Assembly: GCA_028871455.1 (NCBI GenBank)
Contig: JAGWNF010000005.1
Coordinates: forward strand, 1 to 64,000
Direction: 5' to 3'
From: Alphaproteobacteria bacterium
GTDB lineage: Bacteria; Pseudomonadota; Alphaproteobacteria; ATCC43930; CGMCC-115725
DNA: 64,000 bases
In this document: one piece after another, positions 34,777 through 44,586 of the stretch
Numbering within the stretch: the stretch's first letter is position 1
How the letters are laid out: the number at the start of each line of letters is the position of its first letter
Translations under genes and position numbers: made by a program
The notes under the pieces: model-generated
Databases searched by the model: none
What the model saw: only the letters and a program-made list of their open reading frames with translations
Told to the model about the DNA's origin: nothing

Positions 34777-36171
34777 ATGCAGCGAGGCAACTCCGCCGCT
34801 AGCCGCGACATCGCCTTTCATCTGCACCCCTATTCGAACTTCCGTCGGCTGGAGCGCCAGGGCGAACTGTTGGTGATCGAGGGCAAAGGCGTCTGGGTCA
34901 AAGACGAGACCGGCAAGGAATATCTCGAAGGTTGTGCCGGCTTGTGGTGCACCGCGCTCGGGTTCGGCGAGGAACGGCTGATCGAGGCCGCGGCGCGGCA
35001 AATGCGCAAGCTGAGCTTCTATCACTCGTTTCACCACAAATCGCACGAAGTGGTCGGCGAGCTGGCTGAGCGCCTCGTCGCGATGATGCCGGTGAAGATG
35101 TCGCATGCCTTCTTCAACAATTCGGGCTCCGAAGCCAACGACACCGCCGTCAAGCTCGTCTGGTACTACAACAACGCGCGCGGCCGCCCGCGGAAGAAGA
35201 AGATCATTGCTCGTCTCAAGGGTTACCACGGCGTCACCGTGGCAACGGCCAGCTTGTCGGGTCTGCCCAATAACCACCGCTCGTTCGACCTGCCGATTGC
35301 GAACATTCGCCATGCTGACTGCCCGCATCACTACCGCTACGCCCATTCCGGCGAGAGCGAGGAAGATTTCGCGACACGGCTCGCCGAAAATCTCGATCTG
35401 ATGATCCAGCGCGAGGATCCGGACACGGTCGCCGCCTTCATCGTCGAGCCGGCGATGGGCGCGGGCGGTGTCATCGTGCCGCCGCGCACCTATTACGAGA
35501 AGATCCAGAAGGTGCTGAAGAAGTACGACGTGTTGCTGATTGCGGACGAGGTGATCACGGGCTTCGGCCGCACCGGCAAGATGTTTGGCACCGAAACCTT
35601 CGACCTAAAGCCCGATATCATTACGGTCGCCAAGGCTCTATCGTCGGCGTATTTGCCGATCTCGGCGACCGTGGTCAGCGAGCCGATCTACCAGACACTC
35701 GCCGACGAGAGTGACAAGATCGGCATCTTCGCCCATGGGTTCACCTATTCCGGTCATCCTGTGTGCTGTGCCGTGGCGATCGAGGCGCTCAAAATCTACG
35801 AAGAGCGCGACATTCTCGGACATATCCAGAAAGTGGCGCCACGGCTCCAGGACGGTCTGCGGCGGCGTTTCACCGACCATCCACTGGTGGGTGAAGTTCG
35901 CGGCGTTGGCCTGATGGCCGCCGTCGAATTGGTCAAGGACAAGGCCACCAAAGCACCATTTGATCCAAGTCAAGGCGCCGGTAACGTCCTGACGGCAGAA
36001 ATCAACAAACACGGCTTGATCCTGCGGCAAATCGGCGATGCCCAGGCTTTCTCGCCGCCGCTGGTGATCACGGAATCGGAGATCGACGAGATGCTCGACC
36101 GTTTCGGCAAGGCCTTGGACGACACGGCGGCGCGCCTTTCGCCGCGACAACCGGCCTCATTGCGGGCCTGA
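34777..36171 (+). CDS. Class III (omega) aminotransferase, pyruvate-dependent type
   Basis: 464-aa PLP enzyme of the class III group, similar to beta-alanine-, putrescine- or taurine-pyruvate aminotransferases. DEVITGFGRTGKMFG (cofactor Asp near residue 259) and ITVAKALSSAYLPIS (PLP lysine near residue 289) are plain. FFNNSGSEANDTAVKL and YHGVTVATASLSG are phosphate-binding parts, and ARHADCPHHYRY-like spacing fits the SpuC-like branch. The ATG has AAGGA about ten bases upstream. hemA follows 59 bp later with its own promoter. Confidence 0.9.
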   Translation: MQRGNSAASRDIAFHLHPYSNFRRLERQGELLVIEGKGVWVKDETGKEYLEGCAGLWCTALGFGEERLIEAAARQMRKLSFYHSFHHKSHEVVGELAERLVAMMPVKMSHAFFNNSGSEANDTAVKLVWYYNNARGRPRKKKIIARLKGYHGVTVATASLSGLPNNHRSFDLPIANIRHADCPHHYRYAHSGESEEDFATRLAENLDLMIQREDPDTVAAFIVEPAMGAGGVIVPPRTYYEKIQKVLKKYDVLLIADEVITGFGRTGKMFGTETFDLKPDIITVAKALSSAYLPISATVVSEPIYQTLADESDKIGIFAHGFTYSGHPVCCAVAIEALKIYEERDILGHIQKVAPRLQDGLRRRFTDHPLVGEVRGVGLMAAVELVKDKATKAPFDPSQGAGNVLTAEINKHGLILRQIGDAQAFSPPLVITESEIDEMLDRFGKALDDTAARLSPRQPASLRA

Positions 36172-36196
36172 CCACGGAGCCGTAACCAGCTATAAT
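36168..36196 (+). promoter_or_regulatory. hemA promoter
   Basis: CTGACC (36168-36173), 17-bp spacer and a perfect TATAAT (36191-36196). The -35 overlaps the stop codon of the aminotransferase gene. Predicted start near 36203, about 28 bases before the hemA ATG. Confidence 0.55.
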
Positions 36197-36230
36197 TATT
36201 CGCATTTTGTGGAAGGACCGTTTCCCGAAC

Positions 36231-37436
36231 ATGGATTTCGAGGCGTTCTTCAAGACCCGGCTCGATGCGCTGAAGGCCGAAGGCCGGTACCGCGTATTCA
36301 CCGATATCGCGCGCCGGGCCGGCGCCTTTCCACGTGCTTACGATGGCGCCCTCCGCGGCGATATCACCGTCTGGTGCTCCAATGATTATCTCGGCATGGG
36401 CCAGCATCCCGAGGTCCTGGCGGCGATGCGCGATGCGATCGACCGCAACGGCGCCGGTGCCGGCGGCACGCGCAACATTTCGGGCACTACGCATCACCAC
36501 GTCACGCTCGAACGCGAGCTCGCCAGTCTGCATCGTAAGGCCTCGGCGTTGACTTTCACTTCGGGCTACGTTGCGAACGAGGCGGCACTGGCGACGCTGG
36601 GTTCGCTGCTGCCGAACTGCGTCATCTTCTCGGATGCGCTCAATCACGCGTCAATGATTCAGGGAATCCGCCACAGCGGCGCCGAGAAGCATATCTTTAA
36701 GCACAACGATCCGGCGGATCTCGAGCGTCTGCTCAAGACCGCCGATCCTACGCGCGCCAAGCTCGTGGCGTTCGAATCGGTCTACTCGATGGACGGCGAC
36801 ATCGCGCCGATCGGCGAGATTTGCGACGTCGCCCGCCGCTACGGCGCGATGACCTATCTCGACGAGGTGCATGCGGTCGGGCTCTATGGCGAGCATGGCG
36901 CTGGCGTCGCCGAGCGCGACGGCGTGATGGATCGCGTCGATCTGATTCAGGGTACGCTGGCCAAGGCCTTCGGCCTGATGGGTGGCTATGTCGCGGCGTC
37001 GGCGGCGCTGGTCGATTTCCTGCGCAGCTATGCGCCGGGTTTCATCTTCACCACCTCGCTGCCACCGGCGATCGCGGCCGGCGCCGTCGTCAGCGTTCGC
37101 CACGTCAAGGAAGCGACGGAACTCCGCCGGCGCCATCAGGATCGTGCAGCGCGCCTCAAGCGCCGGCTGGCCGAGGCGCGGCTGCCGGTCATGCGGAGCG
37201 AAAGCCACATCGTGCCGGTGCTGATCGGCGACGCCCGACTCTGCAAGGAAGCAGCCGACGAGCTGTTGGAGCGGCATCGCATCTATGTTCAGCCGATCAA
37301 TTTCCCGACCGTGCCGCGCGGCGGCGAGCGCTTGCGGTTCACGCCGACGCCGCTCCATTCCGATCAAGACATCGAGATACTAGTCGCGGCGCTTTCAGAT
37401 GTCTGGTCGCGCCTGCCGATCCGTCGCGTCGCGTAG
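36231..37436 (+). CDS. hemA: 5-Aminolevulinate synthase
   Basis: First enzyme of tetrapyrrole synthesis by the C4 (Shemin) route: glycine plus succinyl-CoA to 5-aminolevulinate. 401 aa. The PLP lysine is Lys245 in [14 protein letters not shown], and Asp211 in [12 protein letters not shown] pairs with the pyridine nitrogen. [10 protein letters not shown] and [12 protein letters not shown] are the glycine/succinyl-CoA contacts. Start ATG 36231 gives [15 protein letters not shown], the usual alphaproteobacterial beginning. The C4 pathway is itself strong evidence for an alphaproteobacterium. Confidence 0.96.
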   Translation: MDFEAFFKTRLDALKAEGRYRVFTDIARRAGAFPRAYDGALRGDITVWCSNDYLGMGQHPEVLAAMRDAIDRNGAGAGGTRNISGTTHHHVTLERELASLHRKASALTFTSGYVANEAALATLGSLLPNCVIFSDALNHASMIQGIRHSGAEKHIFKHNDPADLERLLKTADPTRAKLVAFESVYSMDGDIAPIGEICDVARRYGAMTYLDEVHAVGLYGEHGAGVAERDGVMDRVDLIQGTLAKAFGLMGGYVAASAALVDFLRSYAPGFIFTTSLPPAIAAGAVVSVRHVKEATELRRRHQDRAARLKRRLAEARLPVMRSESHIVPVLIGDARLCKEAADELLERHRIYVQPINFPTVPRGGERLRFTPTPLHSDQDIEILVAALSDVWSRLPIRRVA

Positions 37437-37512
37437 TTCTCTCGCGCGCCGCCGCGGGAGCGTCTTGCGACGACCATTTCCCACCGCGTGCGCCGTCCTC
37501 TAAAGTCGCCGC

Positions 37513-38037
37513 GTGCTCCGCGATCAACCCCTTATTCCGCTCGAAGCGATCAAGCTCGCGGCGCTTGGCTTTCTTGCCGAAGGCCCGCGCCGTTACGGCG
37601 ACCTTGCCGCCCAGGTGCGCCAATTCACCGCTCGGATCGCGGCGCCGTCGCTCGACTTGATGGGCAGTTCGCTCGAAGCGCTGATCATCGAAGGCTTGGC
37701 GTTGGCCAGCGAGGGCAAGGGCATGACCGACAACGCCGTGCTGTCCCTCACGCCCGCCGGCCGCGCCGCGCTCGGCTCGTTGCTGCTGGCGCCGCTCAAG
37801 GGTCCGCTTGGCGATCTCACCCGCCTGGTGCTACTGCTCAAGCTTCGCTTCCTGCACCACCTCGGCGAACGCGAGCGCCAAGCGCAAGTCGCGCATATTG
37901 GCGAAATCGTCGAGACTGAGATCGCCCGGCTTGGCGAGTTGCGCCGCAACGCCACCGGTGCGCCACAGCCTTATCTCGACTGGCTGGATGCCGATATCGC
38001 CCAGCTCCAGGGCAAACTAGCGCGGCTTGAGCGCTAA
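37513..38037 (+). CDS. PadR-like winged-helix regulator
   Basis: 174 aa from GTG 37513. The N-terminal part (residues 10-80) fits a winged helix (IKLAALGFLAEGPRRYGDLAAQV, LGSSLEALIIEGL-like recognition helix). A long C-terminal helical pair (REERQAQVAHIGEIVETEIARLGEL-like) should form the dimer, as in PadR/Vir C-terminal domains. The ligand and targets are unknown. It is 76 bp after hemA and convergent with an SDR gene. A non-DNA-binding structural role is possible, because the wing is not clear. Confidence 0.55.
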   Translation: MLRDQPLIPLEAIKLAALGFLAEGPRRYGDLAAQVRQFTARIAAPSLDLMGSSLEALIIEGLALASEGKGMTDNAVLSLTPAGRAALGSLLLAPLKGPLGDLTRLVLLLKLRFLHHLGERERQAQVAHIGEIVETEIARLGELRRNATGAPQPYLDWLDADIAQLQGKLARLER

Positions 38038-38087
38038 AATCCCTTCGCATCACGGGAAACCAGAGAACCAGGTTACTCCGCCAGTGC

Positions 38088-38828
38088 TCAGTAGAGGTGC
38101 TGGCCGCCGGTGACAAAGATTTCCGTGCCCGTGACGTAGGCCGATTCCGGCGAGCACAGGTAGAAGATCGTCGCCGCTACGTCTTCCGGCGTGCCGAGGC
38201 GATGGAGCGGAATGCGCGGCAGCAGCACTTCGGTCTCGGGCGACAACATCGCCGTCACGATCTCGCCCGGCGCCACCGCATTAACGCGAATGCCGAGCTC
38301 GGCGAACTCCACGGCCATCTCGCGCGTCAGCGCCGACAGCGCCGCCTTCGACGTCGAATAGGCCGAACCAGCGAAGGGATGGACGGCGTGACCGGCAATC
38401 GACGTGACATTGACGATCGTGCCCTTGCCTTTCGTCAACGGGCCGGCAAGACCGCGCGCCAGCATGACCGGCGTGAAGAAATTGAGCTGGAAGACGCTGC
38501 GCCAGTCGGCAAGATCGCCATTGAGGCAACCAAGCCGCTCTTTGAATGGGGTCTTGGGTGATACGCCGGCATTGTTGATCAGCGCATGCAACGAGGCATC
38601 GCCGAGCTCCTGCAGCACGGCGCCGACGAAGCCTTCGACGTCCTGGGTCTGCGACAGGTCGGCAGTGATGTGCTGTGTCCAGTTGGGATCGCGCTTGCAC
38701 TCTGGCGGCACCGGATCGCGCGACGAGGTGATGACGCGCCAGCCCGCATCGCTGAATCGCTTCACCGTGGCATGGCCGATGCCGCGGCTTGCGCCAGTGA
38801 GCAGGACCGTCTTGTGCTCGATGGTCAT
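38088..38828 (-). CDS. Short-chain dehydrogenase/reductase
   Basis: 246-aa classical SDR, NAD(P)-dependent. It has the Rossmann motif TGASRGIG (residues 11-18), NNAG (near 86-89) and the catalytic YSTSK (Tyr near 157) after a Ser in VTSIAGH. The C-terminal VTGTEIFVTGGQHLY is a usual end for the family. Acts on an unknown alcohol or ketone. It stands alone. Confidence 0.88.
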   Translation of the reverse strand: MTIEHKTVLLTGASRGIGHATVKRFSDAGWRVITSSRDPVPPECKRDPNWTQHITADLSQTQDVEGFVGAVLQELGDASLHALINNAGVSPKTPFKERLGCLNGDLADWRSVFQLNFFTPVMLARGLAGPLTKGKGTIVNVTSIAGHAVHPFAGSAYSTSKAALSALTREMAVEFAELGIRVNAVAPGEIVTAMLSPETEVLLPRIPLHRLGTPEDVAATIFYLCSPESAYVTGTEIFVTGGQHLY

Positions 38829-38869
38829 GCGCGAAGCTTAGGGTGACGGCGGCTTAAAAGAAAGCTAGG

Positions 38870-39796
38870 TCAGTGCGTATAAGCCGCGCGCGGCTCCTGG
38901 ATCCCGGCTGGATCCTGATGGATGATCACTTCGGAACGCGGATAAGCTGCCAGGATACTGGCCTCCACCTCGTCGGCGATGCGATGCGCCTTGACCAGCG
39001 GCAGGTTGCCGTCCATCTCCAGATGGATCTGGATGAACGAGATCGGACCGGCGGCGCGTGTCTTCATGTCGTGCACGGCCCGTACCTCGGGGTGGCTAAG
39101 CGCGATGGCGCGGATGCGTTCGCGCTCGACATCGGGCAACTCGCGGTCCATGAGCTGGACGATCGCTTGATTGGCGACCTCCCACGCGCCCCAGATGATC
39201 CATAACGCGATCGCTCCGCCGAAGATCGGATCGATCAGTACGTAGCCGAACTCGACCGTCAGCAGCAGCGCGACGATGACCGCAATGTTCAGAACCAGAT
39301 CGGCGCGGTAATGGAAGGCATCGACGCTCACCACGAGCGAGCCGGTACGCCTGACGACCGCACGCTGGTAGAGCACGAGCACCAGGGTCACGACGACCGC
39401 AAAAATCATCACCGCGAGGCCGGCCCGCGTGTTGGTGATCGGCTGCGAATGGATCAGGTGCTGGATCGCCTCGATCAGCAGCAGCACGGCCGAGCCGGTG
39501 ATAAACGCGGCTTGGCCGAGGCTTGCCAGCGGCTCCGCCTTGCCGTGACCGAAACGATGCTCACGATCAGGCGGCACGAGCGCCTGACGCACGGCGATCA
39601 GATTGGCGAGCGACGCGGCGCCATCCAGCAGCGAGTCGATCAAGCTGGATAGCAGGCTGACGGAATTGGTCTCGATCCACGCGCCGAGTTTGACCGTCAC
39701 CAGCAGCGTGGCAACTCCGATCGAGGCATAGGTCGCGCGGCGCATCAGCGTTCCGACGCGCTCCATCGACTCGCCGTGGGAACTTGCCTCGCTCAT
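38870..39796 (-). CDS. Cation diffusion facilitator (FieF/YiiP-like)
   Basis: 308-aa proton-coupled exporter of divalent metals (Zn, Fe, Mn or Cd). Six helices with SLIDSLLDGAASL (the DxxxD half-site) in helix 2 and FHYRADLVLN (HxxxD half-site) in helix 5, which matches FieF-like zinc/iron binding. A C-terminal dimerisation domain starts near IRAIALSHPEVRAVHDM. ATG at 39796 overlaps the pdxH stop (ATGA), so it is co-translated behind pdxH. Confidence 0.93.
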   Translation of the reverse strand: MSEASSHGESMERVGTLMRRATYASIGVATLLVTVKLGAWIETNSVSLLSSLIDSLLDGAASLANLIAVRQALVPPDREHRFGHGKAEPLASLGQAAFITGSAVLLLIEAIQHLIHSQPITNTRAGLAVMIFAVVVTLVLVLYQRAVVRRTGSLVVSVDAFHYRADLVLNIAVIVALLLTVEFGYVLIDPIFGGAIALWIIWGAWEVANQAIVQLMDRELPDVERERIRAIALSHPEVRAVHDMKTRAAGPISFIQIHLEMDGNLPLVKAHRIADEVEASILAAYPRSEVIIHQDPAGIQEPRAAYTH

Positions 39797-40380
39797 GGAT
39801 AGAGCCGCTCGCCGCGCCATCCGTCGCCGTCGCGAATATAGGCCTCGCGATCATGCAACCGATGGGGACGGAACGTCCAGAACTCGAAACAATCCGGCAC
39901 CAGGCAATAGCCCGACCAAAAATCCGGCCGCGGTACCGGCTTGCCGGCAAACCGGGCCTCGGCCTCGCGGAAGCGCGCCTCAAGTGCCGCCCGGCTTTCG
40001 ACCGTGCTGGACTGGCGCGAAGCCCAAGCCGCGAGCTGGCTCTCACGCGGCCGTGAGGCAAAATACGCGTCGGCCTCCGCTGGCGCGACGGCAACGATCG
40101 TTCCCTCGACGCGAACCTGACGGGCGATCGATTTCCAATGAAACAACAGTGCAGCGCGCGGATTGGCCTCAAGCTCGCGCGCCTTGCGGCTGCCGAGATT
40201 GGTATAGAACACGAAGCCGCGTTCGTCGGCCGCTTTGATGAGAACCATTCGCACCGACGGCCGGCCGTTGCGCGTCGCGGTGGCGAGCGTCGCGGCTTCA
40301 GGCTCTGACGGCTCCTTCGCACACGCCTCGGCGAAGGTGCGCTCGAACTGCCGGAATGGCTGCTGGAAAGGGATGGTCAT
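39793..40380 (-). CDS. pdxH: Pyridoxamine 5'-phosphate oxidase
   Basis: 195-aa FMN enzyme that makes pyridoxal 5'-phosphate from the PNP/PMP forms. The FMN site is RMVLIKAADERGFVFYTNLGSRKARELEANP. WASRQSSTVESRAALEARF and the C-terminal RLHDREAYIRDGDGWRGERLYP are the PLP-binding markers. Start ATG 40380 has GAGG upstream; the longer frame begins in the terminator region. It pairs functionally with pdxA (57.7 kb), which makes the precursor. Confidence 0.95.
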   Translation of the reverse strand: MTIPFQQPFRQFERTFAEACAKEPSEPEAATLATATRNGRPSVRMVLIKAADERGFVFYTNLGSRKARELEANPRAALLFHWKSIARQVRVEGTIVAVAPAEADAYFASRPRESQLAAWASRQSSTVESRAALEARFREAEARFAGKPVPRPDFWSGYCLVPDCFEFWTFRPHRLHDREAYIRDGDGWRGERLYP

Positions 40381-40446
40381 CAGTGTGCCTCGCGGGCGAC
40401 ACCATATAGGGCCCGGTACGGCTTTTTCCACCTCACGCACAAAAAA

Positions 40447-40472
40447 GAAGGCCCGGTGGGGGCCGGGCCTTC
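40447..40472 (-). terminator. Rho-independent terminator of the ompA-like gene
   Basis: A 10-bp GC-rich stem (gaaggcccgg/ccgggccttc, 40447-40456 and 40463-40472) with a 6-base loop. On the leftward strand it is followed by CTTTTTTG (from 40441-40446). It lies 26 bp past the stop of the OmpA-type gene. Confidence 0.85.
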
Positions 40473-40497
40473 CGTCGCGTTCCCCCTCTTCCGCGGA

Positions 40498-41607
40498 CTA
40501 CGGAATGATGATCTCGACGCGACGATTCTGAGCCTGACGCACGCCATTCGGCGTCGGCACGCGGAGATCGGCCTCACCCTTCCAGGCAACGCCAATGTCC
40601 CCCGGTGGTACGCCGAGTCGTATCAGCTCGGCGCGCACCGCTTCGGCACGCCGCCGGGACAGCGCGACGTTGTACCGCGCCGATCCGGACGTATCGGTGT
40701 AGCCGGTCAGCCTAAGCTCGGTCTTGGCGTTCTGCTGGAACGCTACCGCGGCTTGGGCCACCACATTGCGGCCCTCATGCGTCAGCGCGGCGCTGTTCAG
40801 GTTGAAGAAGACGAGATAGGTCATCGGTGCAGGCGCCGCGACGGCAGGCGGCGGTGCGGGCGGCGGTGCGGGCGGCACCACCGGCGGCCCGGCCTGCGGC
40901 GGCGGCGCCGGCGGCCCGGGCTGCATCGCCGGTGTCGGCTCGGGCACGCCGAAGTACCACGTCAAGCTGGCGAGCACGTTGTGGCTTTCGTTCTTAAGCC
41001 CGAGACGGCCGCCGGGCGTATAGGCGAACGTCGGATCGACCGTCGCGAAGTAGCGATATTCGAGACCGAGCGCGAGATTGGGCGTGATCAGATAGTTGAG
41101 GCCGACGATCGGCTCATAGGCGAAGACGGTGTCGGACGAGTTGCTGAGCGCCGTGCCATTGGCGCGGACGTTATCCAGGGTCACGTGCGACGCGCCGACG
41201 CCGATGCCGATGTAGGGAACGAAGTTCGTCCCCGTCCGCAAATCCCACAACGCGCGGACCATGGCCGACGTATTCTTGACCGAGCCGCTCACCGAGCTGG
41301 CGGTTGCGTTGTTGAGATCGATTTCCTTGATGCCGGAATTGCTGAAATCGAGACCGAGCTCGAGGCGCAGCTGATCGAGCTTCCAGCCGATCGCGCCGCC
41401 AACGGCGTAACCTTCATGTTGTTTCGACGTGTAGATGGTGCCGGTCGTTGTACGACCGGTCATGTCGTTCATATGCGACCAGCCGCCCTCGCCACGGATA
41501 TAGGGACCATTCGGTCCGGTGCCGGGTGAGCCGAAGGTCTGGGCAAAAGCCGGGCCGGCTAGCGTGCAAAGCACGAGACCCACGGCCGAGGCGCGAGCGA
41601 AATTCAT
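40498..41607 (-). CDS. OmpA-family outer-membrane protein
   Basis: 369 aa. A signal peptide (MNFARASAVGLVLCTLAGPAFA) is followed by an eight-strand beta-barrel (residues about 25-235, alternating aromatic strands), a Pro/Ala/Gly-rich spacer (238-275) and the OmpA peptidoglycan-binding domain (280-369) with LRLTGYTDTSGSARYNVALSRRRAEAV. The ending VEIIIP follows QAQNRRV. The start ATG 41607 has GAGGAG upstream. It anchors the outer membrane to the wall. It has a dedicated near-consensus promoter and terminator, as expected for an abundant protein. Confidence 0.92.
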   Translation of the reverse strand: MNFARASAVGLVLCTLAGPAFAQTFGSPGTGPNGPYIRGEGGWSHMNDMTGRTTTGTIYTSKQHEGYAVGGAIGWKLDQLRLELGLDFSNSGIKEIDLNNATASSVSGSVKNTSAMVRALWDLRTGTNFVPYIGIGVGASHVTLDNVRANGTALSNSSDTVFAYEPIVGLNYLITPNLALGLEYRYFATVDPTFAYTPGGRLGLKNESHNVLASLTWYFGVPEPTPAMQPGPPAPPPQAGPPVVPPAPPPAPPPAVAAPAPMTYLVFFNLNSAALTHEGRNVVAQAAVAFQQNAKTELRLTGYTDTSGSARYNVALSRRRAEAVRAELIRLGVPPGDIGVAWKGEADLRVPTPNGVRQAQNRRVEIIIP

Positions 41608-41653
41608 CGAAGTCTCCTCACCGACAACGTCCGAGACGGCTGTCGGCGGGATT

Positions 41654-41682
41654 ATTATAGTTAATGACGGGGACAGCAAGAA
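41654..41682 (-). promoter_or_regulatory. Promoter of the ompA-like gene
   Basis: On the leftward strand: TTCTTG (41677-41682), 17-bp spacer and a perfect TATAAT (41654-41659). The predicted start near 41647 leaves a leader of about 40 bases to the ATG at 41607. It lies in the AT-rich gap between this gene and mepA. Confidence 0.65.
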
Positions 41683-41820
41683 TTTACTTAAGTTTCTCCT
41701 GTAAAAACTTGGCTTTACTCCAAGAAATACCGAATATTACTTTTACAATTACTGAAAGAGCGTCACGGTGACTTGACAGTGGCGTTAAGCACGCCGACGC
41801 CAGCGGACCGCCGGTGTCGG

Positions 41821-42687
41821 TCAGCTTGCCGGCAGCAATGCGGCACAGACGGCGGGAAGCGGCGGCGGAATGCGCGGCGGCGGTACTGCCAGCTTGGGTT
41901 TGCTGAGCTCCTGCCTCCACCACGCGAAGATTGCCGGATCACAGCCGTCGCCGGCCGGCACCGGGGGCTGATCCTGGCAAAGCGGCGATCCAGCCGGGCA
42001 ATGAAGCCGCACGTGGAAATGGGCCTCGTGGCCGTACCACGGCCGGATGCGGTGCAACCAGCTATGGTTGCCGGCGCCGGCGGCGCCATAGCCCTTGCAC
42101 AGCGCCTGCTTGATCGCCGGATTGACGAAGATGCGATCGACTGCCGGATCGCTCGCAGCGAGGCGCAGCAGTTTGACCTGGCCAGGACCGAACCGGCTGG
42201 GATCGATCGCGCTCTGATCGGGCAGCACCATGGATGGCGGCTCAAGCGTCTGCCGCGCTGCCATCGGCAGCGTCGGATCAGTGTCGAGAATCAAATAGAT
42301 GTCAACGTCGACGCCGGTCTGGTGCGACACGTGTTGACTGGGCATCGGCCCGCCACGCGGTTGCGCCATGTCGCCGACATAGAACATCGGCAGCCCTGCG
42401 GCGTGCGCCCGGAGGCCGAGCCGCTCGACGAAACGTACTGTCGCCGGATCGCCGAAATAACGATGTTCTCCGGGTCGCAAGACCTCGTAACCGGGACCGC
42501 GCCAGGGCAGCACGGCGGCGCCGGCAATGCAGCCGTCCCAAGGTCGACCGATGACCCGCGCCGGCCCTCGCGAGGGCGTCAGCATAAGATTGCTCCACGG
42601 ATCGGTGGGGAGCGAATCCGCCCTGACCGCAACGCTCAGCAGCACTCCGATCAACACGGTCGCGCTTAACATCCCGGCGCGTATCAT
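41821..42687 (-). CDS. mepA: Penicillin-insensitive murein endopeptidase
   Basis: 288-aa LAS-type zinc peptidase that cuts D-Ala-mDAP cross-links in the periplasm. Signal peptide from ATG 42687 (MIRAGMLSATVLIGVLLSVAVRA). HQTGVDVDIYL (near residue 128) and EAHFHVRLHC (near 225) hold the zinc ligands His, Asp and His. The paired Cys (CIAG, ALCKGYG, LHCPAGSPLC, GDGC) match disulfides of the family. The C-terminus is Pro-rich. It starts 134 bp upstream of the ompA-like promoter and is divergent from purM. Confidence 0.92.
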   Translation of the reverse strand: MIRAGMLSATVLIGVLLSVAVRADSLPTDPWSNLMLTPSRGPARVIGRPWDGCIAGAAVLPWRGPGYEVLRPGEHRYFGDPATVRFVERLGLRAHAAGLPMFYVGDMAQPRGGPMPSQHVSHQTGVDVDIYLILDTDPTLPMAARQTLEPPSMVLPDQSAIDPSRFGPGQVKLLRLAASDPAVDRIFVNPAIKQALCKGYGAAGAGNHSWLHRIRPWYGHEAHFHVRLHCPAGSPLCQDQPPVPAGDGCDPAIFAWWRQELSKPKLAVPPPRIPPPLPAVCAALLPAS

Positions 42688-42883
42688 GACGTGCCAGCTT
42701 GGGCACAATCGTGCCGATCGAAGCAAGCGCAAAGGGAGAGAAGCAATTGCCTATGCCGCCAGCAAGACGCGGTCGAAACCCTGACCGTTGGCCTGTCCCG
42801 CGAAGTCGCGGCGGAAGGCAATCCGCATTGCGTCGATTGCGCGGGCTTTTCATCGTCGCCGTCCTGGCGTAGAAAACGCGCGA

Positions 42884-43957
42884 ATGGCTGACCCCAAGAA
42901 GAGCCGCAGCTACCGCGACGCCGGAGTCGACATCGACGCGGGCGACGCACTGGTGGAGGCCATCAAGCCATTCGCCAAGGCAACGGCGCGCGCGGGCACG
43001 AGCGCCGGCCTTGGCGGCTTCGGCGCGCTGTTCGATCTCAAGGCCGCAGGCTATCGCGACCCGATCCTCGTGGCGACCACCGACGGTGTCGGCACGAAGC
43101 TCAAAATCGCGATCGCCGCGAACCGGCACGACACGATCGGCATCGATTTGGTGGCTATGTGCGTCAACGACCTCGTCGTTCAGGGCGCCGAGCCGCTGTT
43201 CTTCCTTGACTACTTCGCGACGGGCAGGCTCGCGGTCGAGCAGGCGACGACCATCGTCAAGGGCATCGCAGCCGCTTGCGGCGCCGTCGGCTGCGCGCTG
43301 ATCGGTGGCGAGACTGCGGAGATGCCGGGAATGTACGCCGTCGGCGATTACGACCTTGCGGGGTTCGCTGTCGGCGCGGTCGAACGCAATCAGTTGCTCG
43401 ACGGCGCCAATGTCGCGCTGGGCGACGTCATCCTCGGTCTGGAATCGGATGGACTGCATTCGAACGGATTTTCTCTGGTGCGGCGAGTGGTCGACGAAGC
43501 TGGCCTCTCCTATACGGCGGCCGCGCCGTTTGCGCCGACCCGCAGCCTCGCCGACGAGTTGTTGCGGCCGACGCGGCTCTATGTGAAGCCGTGCCTCGCC
43601 GCCCTGAAAGCCGGCGGCGTGAAGGCCTATGCCCATGTCACCGGCGGTGGGATCGAGGAGAATGTTCCACGCGTGTTACCCGACGGCCTGACCGCCGAAA
43701 TCGACGTTGCGACGTGGCCTCTGCCGCCGGTCTTCGCGTGGCTCGCGCGCACCGCTGGAATCGCTCGCGCCGAGATGGCGCGGACGTTCAATTGCGGCAT
43801 CGGCATGGTTGCGATCGTCGCGCCGGGCCAAGTGGATGCAGTCGCGGGTGTTCTGACTCACGCGGGCGAGCGCGTCCATCGCATCGGTCGGATCGTCAAG
43901 GGCGCCGGCGAAGCTGGCGCGCATCTCCTCAACCTGGAGCGCGCGTGGCCCGGCTGA
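42884..43957 (+). CDS. purM: Phosphoribosylformylglycinamidine cyclo-ligase (AIR synthetase)
   Basis: Fifth step of purine synthesis: FGAM to AIR with ATP. 357 aa from ATG 42884, giving the normal [20 protein letters not shown] start. [12 protein letters not shown] (near residue 59), [11 protein letters not shown] and [14 protein letters not shown] are the nucleotide- and substrate-binding motifs. The purN GTG lies inside its last codons (13-bp overlap). Confidence 0.96.
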   Translation: MADPKKSRSYRDAGVDIDAGDALVEAIKPFAKATARAGTSAGLGGFGALFDLKAAGYRDPILVATTDGVGTKLKIAIAANRHDTIGIDLVAMCVNDLVVQGAEPLFFLDYFATGRLAVEQATTIVKGIAAACGAVGCALIGGETAEMPGMYAVGDYDLAGFAVGAVERNQLLDGANVALGDVILGLESDGLHSNGFSLVRRVVDEAGLSYTAAAPFAPTRSLADELLRPTRLYVKPCLAALKAGGVKAYAHVTGGGIEENVPRVLPDGLTAEIDVATWPLPPVFAWLARTAGIARAEMARTFNCGIGMVAIVAPGQVDAVAGVLTHAGERVHRIGRIVKGAGEAGAHLLNLERAWPG

Positions 43958-44586
43958 GAACCGCGGTGCTGATCTCCGGTCGCGGCTCCAATCTTCAGGC
44001 GCTCATCGACGCCTGCGCCGCGCGGGATTTTCCCGCCGAGATTGTTCTCGTCGTCTCTAATCGCGCCAATGCCCAAGGGCTCGAGCGCGCCGCGCGGGCG
44101 CGGATTCCGACGCGCGTCTTTTCCCATGGCGATTTCGCCACGCGCGACGCCTTTGACTCAGCGATCAACCGGGCGCTCAAGGATGCGGGTATCGAACTCA
44201 TCTGCCTTGCCGGATTCATGCGCGTACTCGGCGACGCCTTTGTCGTCGCCTGGCGCGATCGGCTGATCAATATTCATCCGTCGCTCTTGCCGCAGTTTCC
44301 CGGCCTCGATACGCATACGCGCGCACTGGCGGCATGCGTCGAGCGTCACGGCTGCACGGTTCATTTCGTGCGCCACGCGGTCGATAGCGGGCCGATCATC
44401 GTCCAGGGCTCTGTGCCCGTGCTGCCAAACGACACCGCCGATACGCTCGCGGCACGCGTGTTCGCGGTGGAGCACCGCGCCTATCCGCTGGCGGTCAGGC
44501 TGATCGCCGAAGGCCGTGTCCGGGTTTTGGATGACAACGTCGAGATCGATGGCCGGCCAGGCCCGGTGCGCCTCGACGCCGCATGA
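43945..44586 (+). CDS. purN: Phosphoribosylglycinamide formyltransferase
   Basis: Transfers formyl from 10-formyl-THF to GAR, the third step of purine synthesis. 213 aa from GTG 43945. [15 protein letters not shown] (phosphate site), [20 protein letters not shown] (with the catalytic Asn-His) and [15 protein letters not shown] (catalytic Asp) are all present. It overlaps purM by 13 bp and the next gene by 4 bp. Confidence 0.96.
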   Translation: MARLRTAVLISGRGSNLQALIDACAARDFPAEIVLVVSNRANAQGLERAARARIPTRVFSHGDFATRDAFDSAINRALKDAGIELICLAGFMRVLGDAFVVAWRDRLINIHPSLLPQFPGLDTHTRALAACVERHGCTVHFVRHAVDSGPIIVQGSVPVLPNDTADTLAARVFAVEHRAYPLAVRLIAEGRVRVLDDNVEIDGRPGPVRLDAA

